From: Lachnospiraceae bacterium
GTDB lineage: Bacteria; Bacillota; Clostridia; Lachnospirales; Lachnospiraceae
Assembly: GCA_021203465.1 (NCBI GenBank)
Contig: JAJQBC010000124.1
Span: 38,988 to 102,987, forward strand
DNA length: 64,000 nucleotides
Direction: 5' to 3'
Every line of letters begins with the position of its first letter. Position 1 is the first letter of the stretch. A program made the position numbers and the translations under genes. Positions 52,839 to 62,407 of the stretch are shown here, piece after piece. The notes below the pieces were generated by a model. The model saw only the letters and a list, made by a program, of their open reading frames with translations, was not told where the DNA came from and searched no databases.

Positions 52839-53957
52839 ATGACATCAAAAGAGAGAGTAATGGCAGCATTAAATCACCAAGAGGCAGACAGAGTACCACT
52901 TGATATTGGCGGTTTTAATAATACTTGCATGCATGAATTAGTCGAAAGGGATGTAAAGGAAAAACTGGGATTGGAGGATCATGGCTATCTGATTAAGGCC
53001 AGAAGTCAGGGAATTGTAGTTCCAGATCAAAGCATTATAGATTATTTCCATGTAGACACTTGTTCTATCTACATTAATGAAACACAACCATGGGTTGACA
53101 ATGGAGACGGGACATTTACTGACATGTGGAATCTTCGCTATAAACTGAATCCAGATGGGTATTATTATAACCGTATTGATCATCCGCTGGAAAATGTTGA
53201 GGATGTTGAGGATTTGGATGACTATGTACTTCCGGAACCTACACCCTATATGCTGGAGGGCTTAAGCGAACGTCTGGATGAAAACAAGGATAAATGTTGC
53301 ATTCTTGAAGGTCTTGAGGAGCCAATGTTTGGAATGCCATCATGGCTTAGAAGGAATGAAAATTTTTATATGGATCTTGTGGCCGATCCTGAATTGTGTG
53401 ACGCTTTGTTAGGAAAGCTGTTGGCATATTATAAAAAGCTGATCAGTTACATCATGGATCCCTTGGGTGATCGTATTGATATTGTAAAAGTGGCAGATGA
53501 TCTGGGAGCACAGAACAGTCTTCTTCTGTCTCCGGAAACCTATCGGGCAAGAATTAAACCCTTTACAGCGGAACTGTATTCTTTTATAAAAGAAAAATAT
53601 CATAAACCGCTCCTATTACATTCCTGCGGGGCCATTCGTCCATTGATTAATGATCTGATTGAAATTGGTGTAGACGCAATCAATCCGGTACAGATTTCAG
53701 CCAGTGGAATGGATCCACAGGAATTAAAAGATGAATTTGGCGATCGGATTACATTTTGGGGCGGCGGTGTAGATACACAGCAAACTCTGAGCTTCGGCAC
53801 TCCGGAAGACGTTCGTAAAATGGTAAAGACTAATCTGAACATTTTTAAGAAAAACGGAGGATATGTATTTTGCCAGGTCCATAATATTCAGCCAGGGACA
53901 CCTTTTGAAAATATTATGGCTATGTATGATACATATTATGAAAATTGTGAGTATTAA
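52839..53957 (+). CDS. Uroporphyrinogen decarboxylase (URO-D)/MtaA-family protein
   Basis: A 372-residue TIM-barrel protein of the URO-D superfamily. It starts TSKERVMAALNHQEADRVPLD, the standard opening. The zinc-site signature of MtaA-type methyltransferases seems present: His261-x-Cys263 in LLHSCGAI and Cys345 in VFCQVHN. True HemE catalytic Arg/Asp patterns are not evident. Methyltransferases of this group move methyl groups between corrinoid proteins and thiols, but no corrinoid protein or activase is beside it. It is co-transcribed with the importer, so it probably acts on the imported compound or a derivative. The reaction is unknown. Confidence 0.75.
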   Translation: MTSKERVMAALNHQEADRVPLDIGGFNNTCMHELVERDVKEKLGLEDHGYLIKARSQGIVVPDQSIIDYFHVDTCSIYINETQPWVDNGDGTFTDMWNLRYKLNPDGYYYNRIDHPLENVEDVEDLDDYVLPEPTPYMLEGLSERLDENKDKCCILEGLEEPMFGMPSWLRRNENFYMDLVADPELCDALLGKLLAYYKKLISYIMDPLGDRIDIVKVADDLGAQNSLLLSPETYRARIKPFTAELYSFIKEKYHKPLLLHSCGAIRPLINDLIEIGVDAINPVQISASGMDPQELKDEFGDRITFWGGGVDTQQTLSFGTPEDVRKMVKTNLNIFKKNGGYVFCQVHNIQPGTPFENIMAMYDTYYENCEY

Positions 53958-54041
53958 ACATTGATTTTAATGTCCCATCCAATTCAAGCAAGCTTGTTCA
54001 AAATTGGGGAAACTATTAGAAATCAGGGAGGAAAAAGCCAT

Positions 54042-55088
54042 ATGAATGGAAAAATGAAAGTGGCGGTGATGCTCGGCGTTGGAAAGATGGGATTCGAAGA
54101 ACGGGAAATTCCAACACCAAAAGACAACGAAGTGCTTGTAAAGCTTGAGTACGTTGGAATCTGCGGCTCAGATCTTCACTATTATGAGCAGGGACGGATC
54201 GGGAACTACATTGTTGAGCCGCCTTTCGTGCTGGGGCACGAACCAGGAGGCGTCGTTGTGGAAGTCGGGAAAAATGTGACAAATCTGAAAGTGGGAGACC
54301 GGGTAGCGCTTGAACCCGGAAAGACCTGCGGCCACTGCAGATTCTGCCGCACCGGCCGCTACAATCTCTGCCCGGACGTCGTTTTCTTCGCAACGCCCCC
54401 GGTTGACGGCGTATTTCAGGAGTATGTGGCGCATGAAGCAGGGCTCTGCTTTAAGCTTCCTGACAACGTGAGTACGATGGAAGGCGCTCTGATTGAACCG
54501 CTGGCAGTCGGGTTTCACGCTGCACAGCAGGGCGAAGCGCATATAGGGCAGACCGCGGTCGTCATGGGATCGGGCTGTATCGGACTCGTCTCCATGATGG
54601 CATTAAAGGCACTTGGCGTATCCACCGTCTATGTGGTGGACGTGATGCAGAAGCGCCTTGACAAAGCACTTGAGCTGGGTGCAACCGCGACCGTGAACGG
54701 GGCGGAAACGGATACTGTGGAGGAAATCCGAAGGCTTACCGGCGGCGAAGGCTGTGATCTGGTCATTGAGACGTCTGGAACAGAGATCTGCGCCCGTCAA
54801 GGAATCGAGGCCCTTGTAAAAGGCGGCACGCTGGTACAGGTCGGCTACAGCAAATCCGGTGATATGAACATGCCCATGGGGTTGGTCTGCGACAAGGAAA
54901 TCGCAATCAAATCTGTATTCCGTTATCGCCATATTTATCCACTGGCAATTCAGGCCGTTGCAGATGGAAAGGTCGATGTAAAAAAGGTCGTGACGAATGT
55001 CTTTGACCTCGATGATATCCAGAATGCCATGGATCGCAGCGTTCGTGACAAAGCAGATATTGTAAAAGCGGTTGTTAAGATATGCTGA
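54042..55088 (+). CDS. Zinc-dependent medium-chain alcohol (polyol) dehydrogenase
   Basis: A 348-residue MDR enzyme resembling sorbitol/xylitol or threonine dehydrogenases. Catalytic zinc ligands are in GICGSDLHYYEQG and the GHEPGG segment; the structural zinc is bound by four Cys in CGHCRFCRTGRYNLC; the nucleotide-binding GSGCIGLVSM loop follows at about residue 175. ATG 54042 has CAGGGAGGAAAAA. It follows the URO-D gene by 84 bp, but its base composition is back to the GC-rich type, so it may be older resident DNA joined to the sugar locus. A terminator follows. Confidence 0.88.
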   Translation: MNGKMKVAVMLGVGKMGFEEREIPTPKDNEVLVKLEYVGICGSDLHYYEQGRIGNYIVEPPFVLGHEPGGVVVEVGKNVTNLKVGDRVALEPGKTCGHCRFCRTGRYNLCPDVVFFATPPVDGVFQEYVAHEAGLCFKLPDNVSTMEGALIEPLAVGFHAAQQGEAHIGQTAVVMGSGCIGLVSMMALKALGVSTVYVVDVMQKRLDKALELGATATVNGAETDTVEEIRRLTGGEGCDLVIETSGTEICARQGIEALVKGGTLVQVGYSKSGDMNMPMGLVCDKEIAIKSVFRYRHIYPLAIQAVADGKVDVKKVVTNVFDLDDIQNAMDRSVRDKADIVKAVVKIC

Positions 55089-55117
55089 TACAGAATTCGG
55101 ACTGTCTTTATCATTCT

Positions 55118-55146
55118 GAGGGGCATTGATTTGCCCCTCTTTTTTC
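55118..55146 (+). terminator. Terminator after the dehydrogenase gene
   Basis: GAGGGGCA pairs with TGCCCCTC (8 bp, 6-nt loop), then six T. Confidence 0.92.
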
Positions 55147-55194
55147 ATATTCTTTGGCTTCTTATTCTTTGCTTTCTATCCACTTCTCCGAGCC

Positions 55195-55223
55195 TTGCCA
55201 GAAATTTCTTTCCATGGTAGAAT
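55195..55223 (+). promoter_or_regulatory. Promoter of the radical-SAM/rng operon
   Basis: TTGCCA, 17-bp spacer, TAGAAT, 67 bp before the ATG. Confidence 0.6.
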
Positions 55224-55289
55224 GATATTTACTCAGAAACGGCGAATCTGTTCCGTTCTGGGAGACTACATGAAGACAGGAAATTATTT

Positions 55290-57149
55290 ATGCGAAAGCT
55301 TGCGTTATCGGACGAAATATTGATGAGCGTTGAGAAACCTGCCCGCTATATCGGCGGCGAAGTGAACGCAGTCATGAAGAATAAGGAGCGGGTGGACATC
55401 CGCTTCGCGATGTGCTTCCCGGACGTGTACGAGATCGGGATGTCGCATCTTGGCATTCAGATTTTATATGACATGTTCAACCGCCGGGACGATATCTGGT
55501 GCGAGCGGGTCTACTCGCCCTGGAATGATCTCGATAAACTGATGAGGGAGAAGCAGATTCCTCTTTTTGCACTTGAGTCGCAGGATCCGGTGAAGGATTT
55601 CGACTTTCTTGGCATCACAATCCAGTATGAGATGTGCTATACGAATATTCTGCAGATCCTTGATTTGTCCGGTATTCCACTCCGTGCGGCGGATCGCACG
55701 AAAGAGCATCCTTTCGTAATCGGCGGCGGCCCCTGCACCTACAATCCGGAGCCGCTGGCGGAATTCTTTGATCTCTTCTACATCGGTGATGGAGAGACAA
55801 TCTATTTTGACCTGATGGACAAGTATCTGGAGTGGAAGAGGAGCGGCGCAGCGAGGGAAGACTTTCTGCGCATGGCGGCGCAGCTTTCCGGCATCTATGT
55901 GCCTTCGCTTTATGAGGTAAGCTACAACGAGGACGGGACGATCGCCGCAATGGAGCCGCTCTGTCCGGAGGCGCCGCGCAGGGTGCGGAAGGAACTTGTG
56001 CTCGATGTGACGGATACGTATTACCCGGAAAAGCCGGTCGTTCCTTTTATCCAGATCACGCAGGATCGCGTGGTGCTGGAGATTCAGCGCGGCTGTATCC
56101 GCGGCTGCCGTTTTTGTCAGGCCGGCATGCTCTACCGCCCGACCAGGGAGCGCGAGATCGGAATGCTGAAACGCACCGCACACGCGATGCTGAAAAATAC
56201 GGGTTATGATGAGATTTCCTTAAGCTCGCTCAGCACCAGCGATTATTCGCATCTGGGCGAACTGGTCAATTTCCTGATCGAGGAATTTGGAACGCGCGGC
56301 ATCCGTATCTCGCTGCCGTCCCTGCGCATTGATGCCCTCTCGCTTGATGTCATGGGCCGGATTCAGGATGTGAAGAAGAGCAGTCTCACTTTCGCACCGG
56401 AGGCCGGTTCCCAGCGAATGCGCGATGTGATCAACAAGGGGCTCACAGAGGAGGACATCCTCTCCGGCGCTGGGCAGGCCTTCGACGGCGGTTGGAGCCG
56501 TGTGAAGCTCTATTTTATGCTGGGACTGCCGGGTGAAACGGAGGAGGACATAAAGGGGATTGCCCATCTGGCGCAGAAGATCGCCGAGCGTTATTATGAG
56601 GTGCCAAAGGAGAAACGGAACGGGAAATGCCAGATCACGGTGAGCACCTCCTTCTTTGTACCAAAGCCCTTCACCCCCTTTCAATGGGCCAGGATGTGCA
56701 CGAAGGAAGAATTCCTCGACCGCGCCTATGTCGTCAATCATGAGATGAAAGAGCAGAAAAACCAGAAAAGCATCCGCTACCACTGGCATGAAGCGGATGT
56801 GACGGTCCTCGAGGGCGTGCTCGCGCGCGGAGACAGAAAAGTCGGAGCGGTTATCCGACGCGCCTATGAGATGGGCGCGCTCTTTGACTCCTGGACGGAG
56901 AATTTCCGGAATGAGATCTGGGAGGCGGCATTCGCCGACTGCGGCGTCGATCCGGACTTCTATACTGTACGGGAGCGCGCGATTGACGAGCGCTTCCCCT
57001 GGGATTTTATCGATATCGGTGTGACGCGCAGTTTCCTTGAACGCGAGTGGAAGCGTGCACAGGATGGCGTCGTCACGGAAAACTGTCGCATGAAGTGTTC
57101 CGGCTGCGGAGCCGCGTCCTACGGGGGAGGTGTCTGTCATGAACGTTAG
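55290..57149 (+). CDS. Radical SAM protein of the TIGR03960 type
   Basis: A 619-residue iron-sulfur enzyme. An N-terminal cobalamin-binding-like region (FAMCFPDVYEIGMSHLG) precedes the radical-SAM core with Cys269-x3-Cys273-x2-Cys276 in RGCIRGCRFCQAG. The C-terminal tail ends in a Cys cluster (CRMKCSGCG). This protein is regularly encoded beside a TIGR03936-type protein and RNase G in Clostridia; its reaction is not established, though an RNA- or ribosome-related modification is often assumed. The gene overlaps the next one. ATG 55290 follows ACAGGAAATT. Confidence 0.85.
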   Translation: MRKLALSDEILMSVEKPARYIGGEVNAVMKNKERVDIRFAMCFPDVYEIGMSHLGIQILYDMFNRRDDIWCERVYSPWNDLDKLMREKQIPLFALESQDPVKDFDFLGITIQYEMCYTNILQILDLSGIPLRAADRTKEHPFVIGGGPCTYNPEPLAEFFDLFYIGDGETIYFDLMDKYLEWKRSGAAREDFLRMAAQLSGIYVPSLYEVSYNEDGTIAAMEPLCPEAPRRVRKELVLDVTDTYYPEKPVVPFIQITQDRVVLEIQRGCIRGCRFCQAGMLYRPTREREIGMLKRTAHAMLKNTGYDEISLSSLSTSDYSHLGELVNFLIEEFGTRGIRISLPSLRIDALSLDVMGRIQDVKKSSLTFAPEAGSQRMRDVINKGLTEEDILSGAGQAFDGGWSRVKLYFMLGLPGETEEDIKGIAHLAQKIAERYYEVPKEKRNGKCQITVSTSFFVPKPFTPFQWARMCTKEEFLDRAYVVNHEMKEQKNQKSIRYHWHEADVTVLEGVLARGDRKVGAVIRRAYEMGALFDSWTENFRNEIWEAAFADCGVDPDFYTVRERAIDERFPWDFIDIGVTRSFLEREWKRAQDGVVTENCRMKCSGCGAASYGGGVCHER

Positions 57150-57846
57150 AGTCAAATTTCGCAAATATGGCAATCTCCGATTCATCGGACATCTCGACAC
57201 CATGCGCTATTTTCAGAAGGCCATACGCCGCGCGGGGCTGGACGTCTGTTATTCGGAGGGCTTTACGCCACATATGATCATGTCCTTCGCGCAGCCGCTC
57301 GGCGTCGGCCTCGAGAGCGATGGGGAATATATGGATATCCGCGTGAACAGCACGCCGTCCTCCGCGGAGGCAGTGCGGCTTCTCAATGAAAACGGAGCCG
57401 AGGGTATCGAAGTCTTAAGCTGGCGGGAACTGCCGGAGGGCAGCAAAAACGCGATGTCGATCGTCGCCGCCGCGAATTATGAGGTCCGCTTCCGCGAGGG
57501 CTGCGAACCGCCTGAGGGCTGGGAGGAACGCCTCCTTATGTTTCTGCAAAAGCCGGAGATTCTGGTGCAAAAGGAGACGAAGAAAAGAGCCGTGCAGGAG
57601 GTCGATATCCGCCCCTGGGTCTACGCCTGCGCAGTGCGGGAGGGTGTCATTTTCCTTACCGTGTCCACCGGCAGCGTCGGCAATCTAAAACCAGAGCTTC
57701 TGTTGCAGGCTTTTGCGGAGCAGGAGGGATATGAGCTGCAGCGTTTTGGACTGTTACTCCGAAGAAAAGAACTCTATGCGGATCTAGGAACAGACGGGGA
57801 ACGAAAGCTCGTCCCTCTGGAGAAACTGGGGGCTGAGATTGGATAA
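57139..57846 (+). CDS. TIGR03936 (DUF2344) radical-SAM-associated protein
   Basis: A 235-residue partner of the preceding radical-SAM protein. It begins VRVKFRKYGNLRFIGHLD, then YSEGFTPHMIMSFAQPLGVG, the hallmark of DUF2344. In some bacteria it is fused to the C-terminus of the radical-SAM protein. ATG 57139 lies behind GGGGGAGGTG; the GTG at 57130 is in that site. It overlaps its neighbour upstream by 11 bp and rng downstream by 8 bp. Function unknown but clearly tied to its partner. Confidence 0.87.
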   Translation: MNVRVKFRKYGNLRFIGHLDTMRYFQKAIRRAGLDVCYSEGFTPHMIMSFAQPLGVGLESDGEYMDIRVNSTPSSAEAVRLLNENGAEGIEVLSWRELPEGSKNAMSIVAAANYEVRFREGCEPPEGWEERLLMFLQKPEILVQKETKKRAVQEVDIRPWVYACAVREGVIFLTVSTGSVGNLKPELLLQAFAEQEGYELQRFGLLLRRKELYADLGTDGERKLVPLEKLGAEIG

Positions 57847-59035
57847 CACGAGAATCATTACCTATATAGAAAAGGGCGTGCTGGCGGACGCGCTGCTGAC
57901 AGACGGGCGGTTGACCGAGTTGTCCTTAAATCCATCGGATGCGCGTCCGTTACTCGGCAATATTTACGTCGGCCGGGTGAAAAATATTGTCAAAAATATC
58001 CGCGCGGCCTTTGTGGAAATCGAGGGTGGCACGCTTTGCTATCTGCCGCTGGAGGACGTACAGGCGCCGGTCTGGGCAAGGCCGAAGAAGAATGACAGAC
58101 TGGCCGAGGGTGATGAACTGCTCGTGCAGCTCAGCCGCGAGGCGCAAAAGACGAAAGCCCCCTCCGTGATGACGCAGCTTTCTTTATCGGGAAAGTATCT
58201 TGTACTGACCCGTGGAAAGCAGGGCATCGGCTGCTCAGCGAAGCTGTCCGCAGGAGAGCGGCAGCGGCTGAAAGAACTGGCAGAGTGTTTTCCGCTGCCG
58301 GAGGACAGCGGCCTGATCGTACGCACAAATGCGGAGGGCTTACAGGAAACTGAGCTGCGTGCCGAGTTTGACAAATTACTGGAAAAGCAGAATTTTCTGA
58401 TCGTTCAAGCCGTACACCGAGCCGTATTCTCCTGCGTGTACCGCGAGAGACCCGCATATTTGAATTCAATTCTCGGGAACCGCAGCGGCACCCTGAAAGA
58501 AATTGTCACTGACGACGCACATATTTTCCGAGAAATACGGGACTTCTTGCGAGAAGAGATGCCGGAGGAAGAAGGAAAGCTCCGGCTCTATGAGGAGCGA
58601 ATGCAGCCGCTGAAAAGCCTCTACCAGCTCGAAAAAGGACTCTCGGACGCACTCTCGGAGCGTGTGTGGCTGAAATCGGGCGCTTATCTTGTCATTGAAC
58701 ACACCGAGGCGATGACGGTCATTGATGTGAACACCGGGAAGTGTGTCACCGGGAAGGACAAGCGCGAGACAGTGCGGAAGATCAATCTCGAGGCCGCAGC
58801 GGAGATCAGCCGTCAGCTGCGGCTGCGCAATCTGTCCGGTATGATCTTGGTAGATTTCGTTGACATGGACGGCGACGGGCCGCACGAATTATTATCCTTC
58901 ATGCGGGAGCGCCTGCGGGATGACCCGATGAAAGCGACTGCTGTGGACATGACGCAGCTCGGCCTTATGGAGCTGACGCGCCGAAAACAAAAAAAACCGC
59001 TCAGGGAACAGGCGAAGGAGTGTGGATTATTATGA
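57839..59035 (+). CDS. rng: Ribonuclease E/G family endoribonuclease
   Basis: A 398-residue single-strand endoribonuclease for rRNA and mRNA processing. An S1 domain lies at about 35-110 (NIYVGRVKNIVKNIRAAFV). The catalytic region has Asp in VIDVNTGK and ILVDFVDMD, the Mg2+ pair. It ends at KECGLL, so it lacks the Cys-x2-Cys Zn-link of E. coli RNase E/G; the protein keeps only one nearby Cys. The start appears to be TTG 57839, 8 bp inside the previous gene, behind a GGGGGC stretch. The stop overlaps prp. Confidence 0.88.
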   Translation: MDNTRIITYIEKGVLADALLTDGRLTELSLNPSDARPLLGNIYVGRVKNIVKNIRAAFVEIEGGTLCYLPLEDVQAPVWARPKKNDRLAEGDELLVQLSREAQKTKAPSVMTQLSLSGKYLVLTRGKQGIGCSAKLSAGERQRLKELAECFPLPEDSGLIVRTNAEGLQETELRAEFDKLLEKQNFLIVQAVHRAVFSCVYRERPAYLNSILGNRSGTLKEIVTDDAHIFREIRDFLREEMPEEEGKLRLYEERMQPLKSLYQLEKGLSDALSERVWLKSGAYLVIEHTEAMTVIDVNTGKCVTGKDKRETVRKINLEAAAEISRQLRLRNLSGMILVDFVDMDGDGPHELLSFMRERLRDDPMKATAVDMTQLGLMELTRRKQKKPLREQAKECGLL

Positions 59036-59343
59036 TTGAGATCAGCGCAAAAAAAGAAAAGGGGCATTATCGGAGCTTCATGATCGACGGCCACGCGGAC
59101 TATGCCGAGGAGGGCGAGGATATCGTCTGCTCCGCGGTGTCCGCGCTCGTGATCAACGCGATCAATTCGATCGAGGCCTTCACGGAGGACACTTTTACCT
59201 GCGACTGCGCGGACGGCCAGATCAGAAAATGGGAATTTACTTCCGACGTATCAGAAAAGACAGATCTTTTGATGGACTCTTTGCTGCTGGGCCTGAAAAA
59301 TATTGAAAAATCTTACGGAAAATATATTTCTGTGGACGCTTGA
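59032..59343 (+). CDS. prp: Ribosomal processing cysteine protease
   Basis: A 103-residue protease that removes the N-terminal extension of ribosomal protein L27. Catalytic residues are His21 in IDGHADYA and Cys33 in EDIVCSAVSAL, matching Prp spacing in Staphylococcus. ATG 59032 overlaps the rng stop; GAAGGAG is 11 nt upstream. Its substrate is encoded 450 bp downstream, and the rplU-rpmA promoter overlaps its stop codon. Confidence 0.93.
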   Translation: MIEISAKKEKGHYRSFMIDGHADYAEEGEDIVCSAVSALVINAINSIEAFTEDTFTCDCADGQIRKWEFTSDVSEKTDLLMDSLLLGLKNIEKSYGKYISVDA

Positions 59344-59368
59344 CAGTTTTCACGACATTTGGTATTAT
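59340..59368 (+). promoter_or_regulatory. Promoter of rplU-rpmA
   Basis: Perfect TTGACA (59340-59345), 17-bp spacer, TATTAT (59363-59368). The -35 overlaps the prp stop codon. Confidence 0.88.
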
Positions 59369-59374
59369 ATTACG

Positions 59375-59455
59375 GATGCCGCACAGTGGGGCTGTAAGTC
59401 TGTCCGTTGATAGAGAGGATAGCGCCGAAGCTGGTGAGTAAAGTACAGGAGGTGC
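59375..59455 (+). ncRNA. L21 leader-like 5' untranslated region
   Basis: About 80 nt between promoter and rplU with paired elements (for example GGGGCTG and CAG-rich strands). Its position fits the L21 leader described for Firmicutes, a presumed autoregulatory site. I could not check the covariance model. Confidence 0.45.
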
Positions 59456-59458
59456 CAT

Positions 59459-59767
59459 ATGTACGCGATAATTGCAACAGGTGGTAAACAGTATAAGGTA
59501 TCCGAGGGCGACGTGATCAAGGTCGAGAAGCTCGGCGCAGAAGCGGGTGCAAGCTATGTATTTGACCAGGTTCTGGCCGTGTGTGACGAGACGCTCAGCG
59601 TGGGTACTCCGGTAGTCGAGGGCGCTACCGTAGAAGCATCTGTGATCGGTGACGGCAAGGCGAAGAAAGTCATCGTTTACAAGTACAAGAGAAAATCTGG
59701 ATATCACAAGAAAAATGGTCACAGGCAGCAGTACACCGCTGTCAAGATTGAAAAGATCAACAAGTAG
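59459..59767 (+). CDS. rplU: 50S ribosomal protein L21
   Basis: A 102-residue ribosomal protein binding 23S r[17 protein letters not shown] is the typical start; the basic loop [18 protein letters not shown] is the rRNA-binding KRR-type motif. ATG 59459 follows ACAGGAGGTG. First gene of the rplU-rpmA unit, preceded by a strong promoter and a structured leader. Confidence 0.97.
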   Translation: MYAIIATGGKQYKVSEGDVIKVEKLGAEAGASYVFDQVLAVCDETLSVGTPVVEGATVEASVIGDGKAKKVIVYKYKRKSGYHKKNGHRQQYTAVKIEKINK

Positions 59768-59796
59768 ACAGAAGATTTTAGAGGAGGTGCAGACCT

Positions 59797-60084
59797 ATGT
59801 TAAATATGAATCTTCAGATGTACGCGCATAAGAAGGGCGTTGGTTCCACCAAGAATGGCAGAGATTCCAAGTCCAAGAGACTCGGCGCGAAGAGAGCTGA
59901 CGGCCAGTTCGTGAAGGCTGGAAATATCCTTTACAGACAGCGTGGCACCAGAATTCACCCGGGCGTGAACGTAGGACGTGGCGGAGACGACACCCTGTTC
60001 GCACTGGTGGATGGCGTGGTTCGCTTCGAGAGAAAGGGCAGAGACAAAAAGCAGGTCTCTATCGTTCCGGCAGTGACAGAATAA
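59797..60084 (+). CDS. rpmA: 50S ribosomal protein L27 with cleavable N-terminal extension
   Basis: A 95-residue ribosomal protein whose mature N-terminus reaches the peptidyl transferase centre. The precursor begins MLNMNLQMY and then AHKKGVGS; in Firmicutes the extension before AHKKG is cut by Prp, and the sequence here (LQMY/AHKKG in place of LQFF/A) fits. prp is just upstream. AGAGGAGGTG is the ribosome binding site. Confidence 0.96.
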   Translation: MLNMNLQMYAHKKGVGSTKNGRDSKSKRLGAKRADGQFVKAGNILYRQRGTRIHPGVNVGRGGDDTLFALVDGVVRFERKGRDKKQVSIVPAVTE

Positions 60085-60102
60085 TCCGCGTGATTCACTT
60101 TG

Positions 60103-60132
60103 GGGCTTCAAATCGCTTAAGATTTGGAGCCC
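60103..60132 (+). terminator. Hairpin between rpmA and obg
   Basis: GGGCTTCAAATC pairs with GATTTGGAGCCC (12 positions, two of them wobble). It is followed only by TCTTG, so termination would be weak; an attenuator or processing site is also possible. Confidence 0.55.
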
Positions 60133-60142
60133 TCTTGCGTAG

Positions 60143-61450
<1,308 letters not shown>

Positions 61451-61468
61451 GTAAAGGGAGACAGGCAT

Positions 61469-61762
61469 ATGAACAGCAGACAGCGCGCTTATCTGATGAG
61501 CCTTGCACAGACAATGCAGCCGATTATCCAGATTGGCAAGGGCGGACTCACACCGGAGCTGGCATCGGCGGTGTCGGAAGCGCTTGCAGCGCGGGAATTG
61601 ATTAAGATCAGCGTCCTGCAGAATTGCATGGAGAGCCCAAAGGAGCTCGCCGTCACGCTCGGAGAGCGGACTCGCTCTCAGGTCGTGCAGGTCATTGGCA
61701 AGAAAATCGTGTTGTATAAAGAGGGCAAGGACGACAAAAAGAAGATTGTACTGCCGAAATAG
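61469..61762 (+). CDS. yhbY: YhbY-family (CRM domain) RNA-binding protein
   Basis: A 97-residue single-domain protein associated with pre-50S ribosomes. It has QRAYLMSLAQTMQPIIQIGKGGLTPEL, where GKGG is the conserved CRM loop, and ends in a VLYKEGK strand. ATG 61469 follows AAAGGGAGACAGG. Placement after obg is standard in Firmicutes. Confidence 0.92.
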   Translation: MNSRQRAYLMSLAQTMQPIIQIGKGGLTPELASAVSEALAARELIKISVLQNCMESPKELAVTLGERTRSQVVQVIGKKIVLYKEGKDDKKKIVLPK

Positions 61763-61773
61763 AGGTATCTTCG

Positions 61774-62403
61774 ATGAAAGAGGAAGGAAGACGGATCGGA
61801 CTCTTTGGCGGAACCTTCGATCCGGTGCATAATGCGCATCTGGCACTTGCAGAGCAGGCTTACAGGCAGTATAAACTCGATGTGGTCTGGTTCATTCCGA
61901 ATGGTCAGCCGCCGCATAAACGCGGACAGATTCACACGGACATCCGGCATCGCATGGAGATGATCCGGCTGGCCATCCATGATATTACTTATATGGAACT
62001 CTGCGGCCTCGAGGAAGGCAGCGATGCGTATCATTATACTTATCGGACAGTACAGACTTTGCGGGAGCGATGTCCGGATGATCAGTTTTATTTTGTCATG
62101 GGGGCTGATTCTCTCTTTAACTTCGAAAACTGGCGGGAACCGCGTATAATCTGTGAGGAGTGCGTTCTTCTCGCTGCGATTCGCGATGAACACAATATAG
62201 AGGAGCTTCGCGCACAGGTCGCGCGGCTGCAGGCGCTGTATCAGGCGGATATCCGGCTTCTTAATACGCCCAATATGGACATCGCAGCGGAAGATATCCG
62301 TGCGCGCATCCGAAATGGTGCAGACATTTCCGGGATGCTTCCCGCTTCTGTGGAGAAATATTTGCGGGAAAATATGCTTTATGGCAGTTTTGGAGAGGGA
62401 TGA
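61774..62403 (+). CDS. nadD: Nicotinate mononucleotide adenylyltransferase with altered SSTxIR motif
   Basis: Makes deamido-NAD from nicotinate mononucleotide and ATP. The 209-residue protein has the GGTFDPVHNAH nucleotidyltransferase loop and the MGADSLFNFENW region. The second signature, usually ISSTxIR, is IAAEDIR here: both Ser and the Thr that contact ATP phosphates are replaced (Ala, Ala, Glu). The remainder is complete and the gene sits in its normal slot between yhbY and yqeK, so it is probably functional. ATG 61774 has no strong ribosome binding site (AGAGGTATC). Confidence 0.88.
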   Translation: MKEEGRRIGLFGGTFDPVHNAHLALAEQAYRQYKLDVVWFIPNGQPPHKRGQIHTDIRHRMEMIRLAIHDITYMELCGLEEGSDAYHYTYRTVQTLRERCPDDQFYFVMGADSLFNFENWREPRIICEECVLLAAIRDEHNIEELRAQVARLQALYQADIRLLNTPNMDIAAEDIRARIRNGADISGMLPASVEKYLRENMLYGSFGEG

Positions 62404-62407
62404 AACT

